Assembly: GCA_027627705.1 (NCBI GenBank)
Contig: CP091242.1
Location: 1 to 64,000 of the forward strand
Origin: Hyphomonadaceae bacterium BL14
Lineage (GTDB): Bacteria; Pseudomonadota; Alphaproteobacteria; Caulobacterales; Maricaulaceae
Length of the DNA stretch: 64,000 nucleotides
Reading direction: 5' to 3'
Of the stretch, positions 42,608-51,021 are shown in pieces (the stretch's first letter is position 1; every line of letters starts with the position of its first letter). The notes under the pieces are model-generated. The model was not told the DNA's origin. It did no database searches and was given only the letters and a program-made list of their open reading frames with translations. The position numbers and the translations under genes are program-made.

Positions 42608-44313
42608 TGTGCGGCTCCGGCCGGTACAGGCTCGCGGAACTGGACGATGCGGAACCGGTTCGCCACGAAGGCCAGATCAGCCAGGCACGCATTGCCGGCC
42701 GGGTTCAGCCCGGTGACGTGATAATCGGAATACGCCGCCGCAAAATTGATCGGCATGCGGTCATCCATATTGATCCACAGCGACGCGCCGGCGTCTGCAA
42801 ACCGGTCCTGGGCGTCGGCGATGAAGTCCCGGTCGGCCGAATAGAGATAGGACGAGATCGCGCCCCGTTCGGCCGCAATGCGCGCCGCGTTCTCCAGCGC
42901 CGCCTCGCTGGAGGCCTCCCGGATGAGGAAGCAGACCGGGGCGAAAACTTCTTCGCCGTACAGATCGATCTGGCTGGCATCCACTGACACCACAAGTGGC
43001 GTGGCGGTGCGCGCCTTGGGAAAATCAGGGTGGGCGTAGGGGCGCGAATCCAGCAAAACCTCGCCGCCTGACGCCAGCACGCGTGCGCGCACCTGCTTGA
43101 TCAGCTCCAGCGACTGCTCGGCCTGAACCGCAGCGCACAGCCCCGCGGCGCGCGCCGGGCTGGCGATGCGCTCTGCGATGGCGTCTGCGATGCGCGTGGC
43201 TACCGCCTTGAAATCCATCGCCTCTCCCTGCACGCGCACGCCCTGCGCAGGGATGTGGATGTTTTGCGGGCTGGTGCACATCTGGGCGGAGAAGCCGCAC
43301 AGCCCGTTGGCCAGTCCGCCAAGGCAGGCGTCGATATCATCAAAACTGTCCAGCACCACCGCATTGCATCCGGCTGTTTCGGTATAGACAAGCCGGTCTG
43401 CGCAATGTTCCTCGATCCAGGTGCCGAAACGCTGGCTGCCGGTATAGTCGATGATTGCGCAGGCAGGGTGTTTGAGAAGCTCGATCGTGATCGGGGCCTC
43501 GCGCTCATCGGCGGCCAGCAGCACCATGTTTGGGTCGAGGCCGGCTTTGACGAGCACCTCGCGCATGCGCCGCACGGCGAGCGCCACGGGCAAAATGCCG
43601 TTGGGGTGGGGCTTCAGGATGGCCGCATTGCCCGTCATGAGGTTGGCGAACACCGCCGGATAGGCGTTCCACAAGGGGAAGGTCGCGCAGCACACCACCA
43701 CCGCAACGCCGCGCGGACGCAGGCGGAAGCTTTTCTTCAGGCGCACCCGGCCGGTGCGTCCGAAATCCTTCTCCCATTCGGCGGCGCGCGGGACGTCCGC
43801 CATCGCCTTGTAGGCATAGGCAAGCGCTTCCACCCCGCGATCAAGCGCATTGGCGCCGCTGCCGGAGAACGCCATCAGATAAGCCTGACCGGCGGTATGC
43901 ATGGTCGCGTGCGCATTGATGAAGGCCTGCTCCTCCAGCGCGAACGCCATTTCAAAACAGACGCCGGCGCGCTCGGCCGGGCTCAGCCTGTCCCAGGGCT
44001 TCATCGCCGCGCGGGCGGCGTCGAACAGCGTGTCGGGATCTGATTTGGGATAGGCAATCCCAAGCGGCTCGAGCGTGTAGGGCGAGATCTCGTGACCAAC
44101 TGTGCCGACAGTGCCGGGCTGATCGAGCTCAAAAGCCTTGCCGAGCAGCGCCTCGAAACCGGACTTGCCTTCAGCCGGGCGCGCCTCGCCATGGATTTTC
44201 GAGCTCGGCGATTCCTTGAACGGGCTCCACTGCTCGCGCGTGGCGCAGGCGTTCAGGGCCGCCTGAAGCTGGGGTGCATGGCGTTTGGCGAGGTCTGCAG
44301 GTGACGCGGTCAT
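42604..44313 (-). CDS. paaN: PaaN-type aldehyde dehydrogenase (phenylacetic acid degradation protein)
   Basis: Start 44313 is supported by CCGGAG and by where the PaaN family begins (MTASPADLAKRHAPQLQAAL, ATREQWSPFKESPSS); in-frame ATGs at 44334, 44352 and 44427 would give longer forms. The 569-residue protein has ALDH motifs: VVVCCATFPLWNAYP (cofactor site), YTGSQRFGTWIEEH, TETAGCNAVVLD (catalytic Glu region) and SAQMCTSPQNIHIP (nucleophile Cys). It oxidises an aldehyde from ring cleavage. Operon with the thioesterase downstream. Confidence 0.85.
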   Translation of the reverse strand: MTASPADLAKRHAPQLQAALNACATREQWSPFKESPSSKIHGEARPAEGKSGFEALLGKAFELDQPGTVGTVGHEISPYTLEPLGIAYPKSDPDTLFDAARAAMKPWDRLSPAERAGVCFEMAFALEEQAFINAHATMHTAGQAYLMAFSGSGANALDRGVEALAYAYKAMADVPRAAEWEKDFGRTGRVRLKKSFRLRPRGVAVVVCCATFPLWNAYPAVFANLMTGNAAILKPHPNGILPVALAVRRMREVLVKAGLDPNMVLLAADEREAPITIELLKHPACAIIDYTGSQRFGTWIEEHCADRLVYTETAGCNAVVLDSFDDIDACLGGLANGLCGFSAQMCTSPQNIHIPAQGVRVQGEAMDFKAVATRIADAIAERIASPARAAGLCAAVQAEQSLELIKQVRARVLASGGEVLLDSRPYAHPDFPKARTATPLVVSVDASQIDLYGEEVFAPVCFLIREASSEAALENAARIAAERGAISSYLYSADRDFIADAQDRFADAGASLWINMDDRMPINFAAAYSDYHVTGLNPAGNACLADLAFVANRFRIVQFREPVPAGAAQ

Positions 44314-44820
44314 ATCAGGCTCCGGGGCAGTCATCGCAGTGATATCCGTCATGGTGGGGCTGGCAGGTATGATGGTGCAAGCGTCATGGGTGAGGTCTGA
44401 TTGTACGGCTTTCGATTTTGCAACCATCGCCCGGCTCGTAGTAGGAACATATTGTCCTACACTGGCGTTGACCCGTCAGCCCAGCCAACAGAGACTCGTT
44501 CTGACCCGACGCCCACCCCCGCCCCTTGCATCAAACCCACCCCGGGCCGCGATGCCCGTTGAGGGGGCAGCTGGTGCCTGACCGGGCGTGGCGGCATGTC
44601 CCTGATGCCTGTCGACAGGGTGGCCGCGCTCAATTGCCGTCAACCCCGCTTCCGTCTACAACCATGTCAATCCGGAACACCGTCGCGATCAGTGCGAGAC
44701 CCTCCAGACTAGGCATGGTGCCGCGCTGGCAGGCGGCGCGCCGGCTCGCGGCCTGAGGTCTGCCTTCTCTGGCGCGGCCCGGACCCGCAGGGCACACGCT
44801 TCCAGAAACAAAGGCGCGAC
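44314..44820. other. 507-bp divergent region between paaN and pepN
   Basis: No convincing gene. The first 114 bp may be the untranslated or alternative N-terminal part of paaN. The only structured element I see is the inverted repeat at 44441-44460. The remainder before pepN (44461-44820) is GC-rich and featureless apart from a purine-rich segment ahead of pepN. Confidence 0.45.
44441..44460. promoter_or_regulatory. Inverted repeat upstream of paaN, candidate operator
   Basis: The 20-bp GTAGGAACATATTGTCCTAC has perfect outer arms GTAGGA/TCCTAC and 16 of 20 positions symmetrical. It lies 128-147 bp upstream of the chosen paaN start, near the longest in-frame start (44427). It could bind a PaaR/TetR- or GntR-type regulator; no such gene is adjacent. 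Confidence 0.4.
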
Positions 44821-47421
44821 ATGGCTATCAAGCTCAGTGATTACACCGCTCCGGCCTTCGCCATTGCGCGCACGGAGATCGATTTTGATCTCGATGCGCA
44901 CGCCACCCGCGTCCGATCCAAACTGACGATCAAGCGGATCGACCGTCATGCGGCGGATCTGGTGCTGAACGGCGAAAAAATGATGCTCGAGCGGGTCGCT
45001 GTGAACGGCCGAGATCTGGGGGAGGACGAGTATGCGGTCGATGATGTGTCGCTCACCCTGCGCGGTCTGGGCGACGAGGCGGTAGTGGAGATCACCACCG
45101 TGATCGATCCGTCCGCCAATACCGAACTGACCGGCCTGTACCTGTCAGGCGGCCGCTTCTGCACCCAGTGCGAGGCGGAGGGTTTCCGCCGGATCACCTA
45201 TTTCCTCGACCGTCCTGATTGCCTGTCGCGCTACACGGTGCGCGTAACAGCGGACAAGGCCGGATTTCCCACGCTTCTGAGCAATGGCGACCGGGTCGAG
45301 GCGGGTGATCTCGAGAACGGGCGCCACTACGCTGTGTTCGAGGATCCGTTCCTGAAGCCATGCTATCTCTTCGCGCTGGTGGCGGGCCGGTATGACAGCA
45401 TTGAAGACCGCTTTGTCACCCGGTCGGGCAAGGCGGTATATCTGGCTATCCACGTTGATCCCGGTCAGGCCGGCCGCGCCTGGTTTGCCATGGACTCGCT
45501 CAAGCGCTCGATGGCGTGGGACGAAGCGGTGTTCGAGCGCGAGTACGACCTGTCTGAGTTTCACATCGTCGCCGTGCGCGATTTCAATTTCGGAGCCATG
45601 GAGAACAAGGGGTTGAATATCTTCAACTCTTCCTTGCTGCTGGCCGATCCCGACACCGCGACGGACGCGGACTTCCTGAATGTAGAAGGCGTGGTCGCCC
45701 ACGAGTACTTCCACAACTGGACGGGCAACCGCATCACGCTGCGCGACTGGTTCCAGCTATGCCTGAAAGAAGGGCTGACTGTCTTCCGCGACCAGGAGTT
45801 CTCGTCTGACCAGCGCAATCGCGCCGTCCAGCGCATCAGCGATGTGGAAAGCCTGCGAGCGCGACAGTTTCCTGAAGATGACGGCCCTCTGGCGCACCCG
45901 CCGCGTCCGGGTGCCTACGAAGAGATCGACAATTTCTACACGGCGACCGTCTATCAGAAAGGCGCAGAAGTCGTGCGCGTCATTCGCGAGCTGGTCGGAA
46001 AGGATGCGTTCCGCTCGGGGATGCAGACTTTCTTTGACACCTGTGATGGGACGGCGGCCACGCTCGAAGATTTTGTCGGTTCCTTCAATTTCAGCAGCGA
46101 GGCTGATCGGGCTGCGGCGCTGCGCTGGTATGAGCAGGCCGGGACGCCCCAGCTTCATGTGGAGACCGTGTATCGTCCCGGGGACGATGCCGTCGACATC
46201 ACGGTCCGGCAGGTGATCGCACCCACGCAAGGCGAGCCTGACAAGACACCGCTGCCCATTCCGCTGCGCATCGGCTTCCTGACCGCAACGGGTGAGCCCG
46301 CAAGGTTGGGGACGCAGGCGGGCGGCGAGGTGTCTGACGAGCACCACTGCGTGCTGCGCGAGGATCGCCAGACATTTACCTTCCATGGTGCGTCCGGGCG
46401 CGTCATTCCCGCTGTGCTGCGCGGGTTCAATGCGCCGGTGCGCCTGCACACCGACCTCACGGATGAGGACCGGCTGGTGCAGGTGGCGCACGAGCCAGAC
46501 CCTTTCACGCGCTGGGATGCCGGCCAGTCGCTGATGGCGTCTGCCATCATCGCGGCGGCGGACGGCAAGGCCCAGGACGGGCCGGACCTTGACCGGATCG
46601 CTGGCGCGCTGCGGACCGAGTTCAGCCGGCCAGACTATGATCCCGGCTTCGCAGCAAGCGTGGTCAGGCCGCCCGTGCTCTCCGATCTGTTCCAGATGAC
46701 CGGCACGCCGGATCCTGAAGCGCTGTACAAAGCCCTGATCAGGGCGCGCCAGACGCTGGCTCACGCGCTGAAGGACCTGATCGAGGACGAGCTTCAAAGC
46801 CCGGCCCCTGCGCCGGACGCGCTTGACAATGAGGCGATCGGACGGCGGGCCCTGCGCGCGGCCTTTCTGAGCCTGCAGGCCGCCAGGGGCCCTGAAGCTG
46901 GCGATCAGCTGCTCGCCGCGTTCAAGGCTGCCGGCAACATGACCGAGACGATGGCGGCCCTTCGCGGCCTGTCGCAAGCCGGTGGCCAGGCCTTCGATAC
47001 GGCGCTCGAGGCGTTTGAGATCCGCTGGCGTGACGATGCGCTGGTCATGGACAAGTTTTTCTCGATCCAGGTCGCGTCCGCGACGGAAGGTCTGGAACGG
47101 GCGCACGCGCTGAGCGCCCATCCGCTCTTCACTTTGAAAAACCCTAATCGCGCGCGCGCGCTGTATGGCGCCTTCGCCATGGCCAATCCGCGCCAGTTCC
47201 ATGCTGCGGACGGATCGGGCTACGCGTTCGTGGCCGACGGTATCATTGCCATCGAGGCAGTTAATCCGATGACTGCGGCCCGCCTGGTGCGGTCTTTCGA
47301 AACCTGGCGCCGGTTTGACGCCGGGCGCCAGTCGAAGGCCGAGGCAGCCTTGCGGCGGATCCGGGCGAACACACACAGCGTCAACGTCCATGAAATGATC
47401 GACCGCACGCTGGGTGATTGA
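44821..47421 (+). CDS. pepN: Aminopeptidase N (M1 family)
   Basis: An 866-residue M1 metallopeptidase, the usual proteobacterial PepN length. The exopeptidase motif GAMEN is at 258-262 and the zinc site HEYFH at 294-298 with the third ligand Glu317 (LKEGLTVFRDQEFS). The C-terminal DUF3458-type helical repeats are complete (ending NVHEMIDRTLGD). It removes N-terminal residues from peptides in the cytoplasm. Stand-alone gene. Confidence 0.96.
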   Translation: MAIKLSDYTAPAFAIARTEIDFDLDAHATRVRSKLTIKRIDRHAADLVLNGEKMMLERVAVNGRDLGEDEYAVDDVSLTLRGLGDEAVVEITTVIDPSANTELTGLYLSGGRFCTQCEAEGFRRITYFLDRPDCLSRYTVRVTADKAGFPTLLSNGDRVEAGDLENGRHYAVFEDPFLKPCYLFALVAGRYDSIEDRFVTRSGKAVYLAIHVDPGQAGRAWFAMDSLKRSMAWDEAVFEREYDLSEFHIVAVRDFNFGAMENKGLNIFNSSLLLADPDTATDADFLNVEGVVAHEYFHNWTGNRITLRDWFQLCLKEGLTVFRDQEFSSDQRNRAVQRISDVESLRARQFPEDDGPLAHPPRPGAYEEIDNFYTATVYQKGAEVVRVIRELVGKDAFRSGMQTFFDTCDGTAATLEDFVGSFNFSSEADRAAALRWYEQAGTPQLHVETVYRPGDDAVDITVRQVIAPTQGEPDKTPLPIPLRIGFLTATGEPARLGTQAGGEVSDEHHCVLREDRQTFTFHGASGRVIPAVLRGFNAPVRLHTDLTDEDRLVQVAHEPDPFTRWDAGQSLMASAIIAAADGKAQDGPDLDRIAGALRTEFSRPDYDPGFAASVVRPPVLSDLFQMTGTPDPEALYKALIRARQTLAHALKDLIEDELQSPAPAPDALDNEAIGRRALRAAFLSLQAARGPEAGDQLLAAFKAAGNMTETMAALRGLSQAGGQAFDTALEAFEIRWRDDALVMDKFFSIQVASATEGLERAHALSAHPLFTLKNPNRARALYGAFAMANPRQFHAADGSGYAFVADGIIAIEAVNPMTAARLVRSFETWRRFDAGRQSKAEAALRRIRANTHSVNVHEMIDRTLGD

Positions 47422-47541
47422 GCCCCGGTTCCGATGTGACGCGGCCTTGCTGACCGCAGCTGCACCGGAACTGCCCTGCCAGGCCGGCGTTATCTCTGGG
47501 CGAAGGCGCGCACTGCGCCGCCACGCCTGAGAGGTATTTCC

Positions 47542-47700
47542 ATGGATATTGTCCGCATCATCGCCGCCATTCTCTTGCCGCCGCTGGGCGTGTTCTTGCA
47601 GGTCGGCATCGGCGCTCAGTTCTGGATCAACATCCTCCTGACGCTGCTGGGCTATATCCCCGGCATCGTACATGCGGTCTGGATCATCGCGCGGCGCTAG
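47542..47700 (+). CDS. PMP3/YqaE-family small hydrophobic membrane protein
   Basis: A 52-residue ORF (MDIVRIIAAILLPPLGVFL...) with two membrane helices and the family signature LPPLGVFLQVG...FWINILLTLLGYIPGIVHA, ending WIIARR. These proteolipids respond to membrane-potential and osmotic stress. GAGAGG precedes the ATG. It is 6 bp upstream of the DUF4112 gene, so they form a two-gene unit. Confidence 0.93.
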   Translation: MDIVRIIAAILLPPLGVFLQVGIGAQFWINILLTLLGYIPGIVHAVWIIARR

Positions 47701-47706
47701 ACCCTG

Positions 47707-48087
47707 ATGGGGCACTTGCGGGCACTTGAGCGGCTCGAGCAGCTGGCCCGGCTAATGGACAGCCGTTTCCGCATTCCGGGCACCGGAATCCGCTTCGGGC
47801 TCGATCCCGTTCTCGGTCTTGTGCTGGGCCTGGGTGACGCGCTCGCTGCATTGCCTGCGCTGTACATTCTGTTCGAAGCCCGCCGCATGGGCGTTCCCCG
47901 CTCACTGCGGCTGCGGATGCTCTTCAATATCGGGATCGATTTCCTGTTCGGATCAATTCCGATACTGGGCAGCGTGTTCGACGTGGGCTTCAGAGCCAAC
48001 AAGCGCAATGTCGCGCTCCTTCGCCGCCATGTTGAGGAGCGCGCACACGCGGCGCCGGGCGTCAAACCGGCGGCCAGAACACTCTGA
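47707..48087 (+). CDS. DUF4112 membrane protein
   Basis: A 126-residue protein of the DUF4112 family: LARLMDSRFRIPGTGIRFGLDPVLGLVLGLGDA near the N-terminus, then two hydrophobic segments and MLFNIGIDFLFGSIPILGSVFDVGFRANKRN, the diagnostic block. Function unknown; predicted inner-membrane. The gene follows the PMP3 gene within 6 bp. Confidence 0.9.
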   Translation: MGHLRALERLEQLARLMDSRFRIPGTGIRFGLDPVLGLVLGLGDALAALPALYILFEARRMGVPRSLRLRMLFNIGIDFLFGSIPILGSVFDVGFRANKRNVALLRRHVEERAHAAPGVKPAARTL

Positions 48088-48096
48088 TCGCGGCCA

Positions 48097-48876
48097 TCAG
48101 GCGTTCACGGGCAGGTCCTGCTCGCGGGCCGGGTGAAAGCGCCCGGCCGTGTCGGCCTCATGGTGCACAAGACGAATCCGGTCGGGCTCAAGGAATATCT
48201 CGTTGAAGCCTGCCGGTTCGATCCGTGTACGTCCGGAGAAGGCGGTGGAGGCACCGACAAACCAGCAATTGCTGTCACCGCTTATGACCGGTACGGCGAA
48301 GGTGCGGTGCAGGTGGCCCGTCAGCACCAGGTTGCAGTGGCGCGCCAGCTCCGTCGCCGCCTCAGGCCCGCGCTGCGTGCGCCCCCGGCCGGATTCGTCC
48401 GGCGTGATCAGGGGATGATGGCAGGCGGCGATACGCATCGCATCGTCCTGCGGGTCGAACCGGTCGACCAGGTTTTTCACATCGCGGCGTGAGACCCGCC
48501 CCAGCGACCAGTCCAGCCGAAACTGCGCACGCCGGGCCGTGTGCAGGGTTTCCACATGGAAGGCACCGGTTTTCAGACGTGGCGAGACCACCGGCCCCAC
48601 CAGACGATGAAAGCGCTGCCAGGGTGTCACGAAGCGATGATCGAGTGCATAGACCGGGACATCATGATTGCCCGGAGCGCCCACGACAGGGACGTTGAGG
48701 GACTCAAAAAAGCGGCGCGCCTTGTCGAATTCCCTGCGGCGGCCGGCCTGCGTGAAATCGCCGGTGGCGATCACGGCGTCAGGCGGATTATCGCGGCAGT
48801 ATTCGCTCAAGGACTCGACCAGAAGCTGGCTTTCGTCGCCGAAATGCAAATCGGCCATGTGCAACAGACGGATCAT
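48097..48876 (-). CDS. Cytoplasmic metallophosphoesterase
   Basis: The start at 48876 overlaps the upstream kinase stop (ATGA); the next in-frame ATG at 48897 would invade it. 259 residues with calcineurin-like motifs LLHMADLHFGD, IATGDFTQAGR, VVGAPGNHDVP, ACHHPLITPDE and LTGHLHRTF, all metal ligands present. No signal peptide. Coupled with the diacylglycerol-kinase-like gene, suggesting linked lipid or phosphate metabolism (for example UDP-diacylglucosamine or phosphatidate-type substrates), which is inferred. Confidence 0.9.
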   Translation of the reverse strand: MIRLLHMADLHFGDESQLLVESLSEYCRDNPPDAVIATGDFTQAGRRREFDKARRFFESLNVPVVGAPGNHDVPVYALDHRFVTPWQRFHRLVGPVVSPRLKTGAFHVETLHTARRAQFRLDWSLGRVSRRDVKNLVDRFDPQDDAMRIAACHHPLITPDESGRGRTQRGPEAATELARHCNLVLTGHLHRTFAVPVISGDSNCWFVGASTAFSGRTRIEPAGFNEIFLEPDRIRLVHHEADTAGRFHPAREQDLPVNA

Positions 48877-49763
48877 ATCTTTGCGGACATGACACACAGG
48901 CCATCCTCGATCAACTCGAACACCACCGGGGAGTGCGCCTCCATCGGCTCGCCATCAATGATCAGCGGCAGGGGCCGCTTGGAATCGGCCTCGATCCGCC
49001 GGGCGGTGGCGCGCCAGGCGCGCGGCTGGTTTTCAAAATCGTTGAAGGCGGCGCGGGCCACCATCACCGACATGTCGATTACGCCGTGGGGCCGCCCGGC
49101 ATAGATCTCCAAAAGCGGTGCAAACACGGACTCGCCATCGCGCGCATGGGCGTCGCCCATCCGGCCCACGGAGATATAGGCCGCCTTGGCCGGCCGGTAG
49201 CGCGTCTCCTCATCCACCAGAAAGCCGATATAGCGCGTCGACAGGGTGCGCATCCCCGCCTGCAGCTGGCGCCAGATGGCGGTCAGGCGTCCGTCATGAG
49301 GCGGCTCGCGCAGCAGCTCTCGTGCACGGGCGAAGTTGGGCGTAATGCCGACAGCGGCAGCGATCATGAATACCCGGCCATCCACCCGCCCGCAGGGGAT
49401 GTGGCGCGGCATCCAGTGCTCGGATGCGGCGATGACAATCGCCATATCCGCCTCGCCGCACAGCCGCCGCGCCAGCAGATTGGCGGTGCCTGCGGGCAGC
49501 ACCAGCAAGGGCGGAGGATTGTTCACCTCGGCCAGTGCCGTGGCCAGGGCGGCGACCGAGCCGTCGCCCGCAGCGATGGCCAGGTAATCGTGTTGTGCGC
49601 TGATCGCCTGCGCAATGCCTGCATCGAGATCATCTGTGATGTCTGTGGTCGTGACCGGAGACCAGCCCGCGCTTTCCAGCCCGGTCACAACCGCGTCAAC
49701 CGTCAGGTCACGGGTGAAGGCGCCGGCATGCCGGTTCACAAGCAGATGCAGCGCGCGGGCCAT
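48873..49763 (-). CDS. Diacylglycerol/lipid kinase family protein (YegS/DgkB-like)
   Basis: Start 49763 has GGAG upstream; 296 residues. The DAGK catalytic domain shows LVNRHAGAF, AIAAGDGSVAALATAL (the GGDGT motif, here AGDGS), VLPAGTANLLARRL and, near the C-terminus, LIIDGEPME. It would phosphorylate a lipid hydroxyl at the inner face of the membrane. Upstream of a coupled phosphoesterase gene. Confidence 0.9.
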   Translation of the reverse strand: MARALHLLVNRHAGAFTRDLTVDAVVTGLESAGWSPVTTTDITDDLDAGIAQAISAQHDYLAIAAGDGSVAALATALAEVNNPPPLLVLPAGTANLLARRLCGEADMAIVIAASEHWMPRHIPCGRVDGRVFMIAAAVGITPNFARARELLREPPHDGRLTAIWRQLQAGMRTLSTRYIGFLVDEETRYRPAKAAYISVGRMGDAHARDGESVFAPLLEIYAGRPHGVIDMSVMVARAAFNDFENQPRAWRATARRIEADSKRPLPLIIDGEPMEAHSPVVFELIEDGLCVMSAKI

Positions 49764-49991
49764 GGTCACTCCGTGAGCGTAGGGCATAGTTCAGACAACG
49801 CGCGCGGGCATGATTGGTTGCCACAACAGTTCAGTGCGTCCGGATCGAACGCACATGTCCTGGCCCCCGCGTGCTCGCCATGCCTCCAGCCATGCATTAT
49901 GGGAAGTTCAGGGTCGTAAATCGATGCAACACCGTGCGGGTCCCGGCGCGGTTCGGCTCGATCCGTGCGCGCAGCCACAGCAGAGGCGTTT

Positions 49992-50798
49992 ATGCCGGCA
50001 TCCGACAAGACGGCCTGCCCCGTGTGCGGGGAGGGGGAAACGCGCGTCCTTCTCAAGGAGGCCAACGTATCGTGCGGCGACTATTTCGAGGGCGCACGTC
50101 TGTACAAGGAGGATATTGGCCAGACGCCGCTCGTAAAATGCACCGGATGCGGCTTTGCACGCTTCTGCGACATGCATGCCTGGCAGGCTGGCACGTTTCG
50201 CGGCCGGATCTACAACGATGACTATGGCCGCTGCGACCCGCCCTTCGAGGAGGAGCGGCCGGCCCGGCTGGCCGGCTGGCTCGCGCCGCTGTGCGCTGGC
50301 AAGCGACTGATCGATTACGGTGGCGGCCGCGGCCGCACCGCGCAATTGCTCCGTGATCACGATATCGACGCGGTATCCTATGATCCATTTTACGCCGACG
50401 CACTCCTGCCGGACTGGCGGGCTGATATCGTGACAGCGTTTGAAGTGGTCGAGCACGTGCCCGGCCAGCACGCCCTGTTCGAGGCGCTGCTCGATTTGCT
50501 CGCTCCGGGCGGCGTCGTGTTGTTCTCCACCTTGCTGCAGCCGGATTCACTGGTGCCGGACTGGTGGTATGCGTCGCCGCGCAACGGCCATGTGTCCTTC
50601 CACACCAGCAACAGCCTGGCCAAAACGCTGCGCGATGTGGGCGCAGACCTGATCTCATTATCGGACGAAATACACTTGGCGGCCCGCGACGCCAGCGCGC
50701 TCGAGCCTTGGTACCGGGTTGACCCGATCGCCGTGAACGGGTCGCCCTCGCACGCCTTCACACGCCGTTGGGATGAACTGGCGCAAGCCCGGGACTGA
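49992..50798 (+). CDS. SAM-dependent methyltransferase with N-terminal zinc ribbon
   Basis: Start 49992 (GAGG upstream) gives 268 residues. The N-terminal CPVCG...CTGCGF pairs form a zinc-ribbon. The class I methyltransferase core follows: LIDYGGGRGRTAQLL (motif I), DIDAVSYDPFY, DIVTAFEVVEHV and LLDLLAPGGVVLFST. This is the arrangement of the UbiG-like/C-methyltransferase 12 group often used on sugars or small metabolites. Substrate unknown. Stand-alone gene. Confidence 0.87.
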   Translation: MPASDKTACPVCGEGETRVLLKEANVSCGDYFEGARLYKEDIGQTPLVKCTGCGFARFCDMHAWQAGTFRGRIYNDDYGRCDPPFEEERPARLAGWLAPLCAGKRLIDYGGGRGRTAQLLRDHDIDAVSYDPFYADALLPDWRADIVTAFEVVEHVPGQHALFEALLDLLAPGGVVLFSTLLQPDSLVPDWWYASPRNGHVSFHTSNSLAKTLRDVGADLISLSDEIHLAARDASALEPWYRVDPIAVNGSPSHAFTRRWDELAQARD

Positions 50799-51021
50799 TT
50801 CTGGCACTGCCCCTCAGGACAGGTCCTCGACCGGGGCCGCCAGGCGCGCCAGAGTGCCGTCCCGGGCGGCGGAGATGTCCGACAGCCAGGCTGCCGCGGG
50901 GTCCAGCGTCTCGCGCTGCACCGGCAGGCGCACGGTGCGGCCTTGCTTTTGCGCCCGCGTAAAGTGAGAAGCAGACGCTGCGCCCCATTGCGCTGCGCGC
51001 TGGCATGACTAAACCGCACCC
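50799..51021. other. Intergenic segment with a possible gene remnant on the minus strand
   Basis: No intact gene. On the minus strand, codons of about 50820-50950 read RTVRLPVQRETLDPAAAWLS then DISAARDGTLARLAAPVEDLS followed by a stop, a protein-like ending without a start codon. It could be the tail of a lost gene. Evidence is only the plausibility of the reading frame. Confidence 0.25.
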
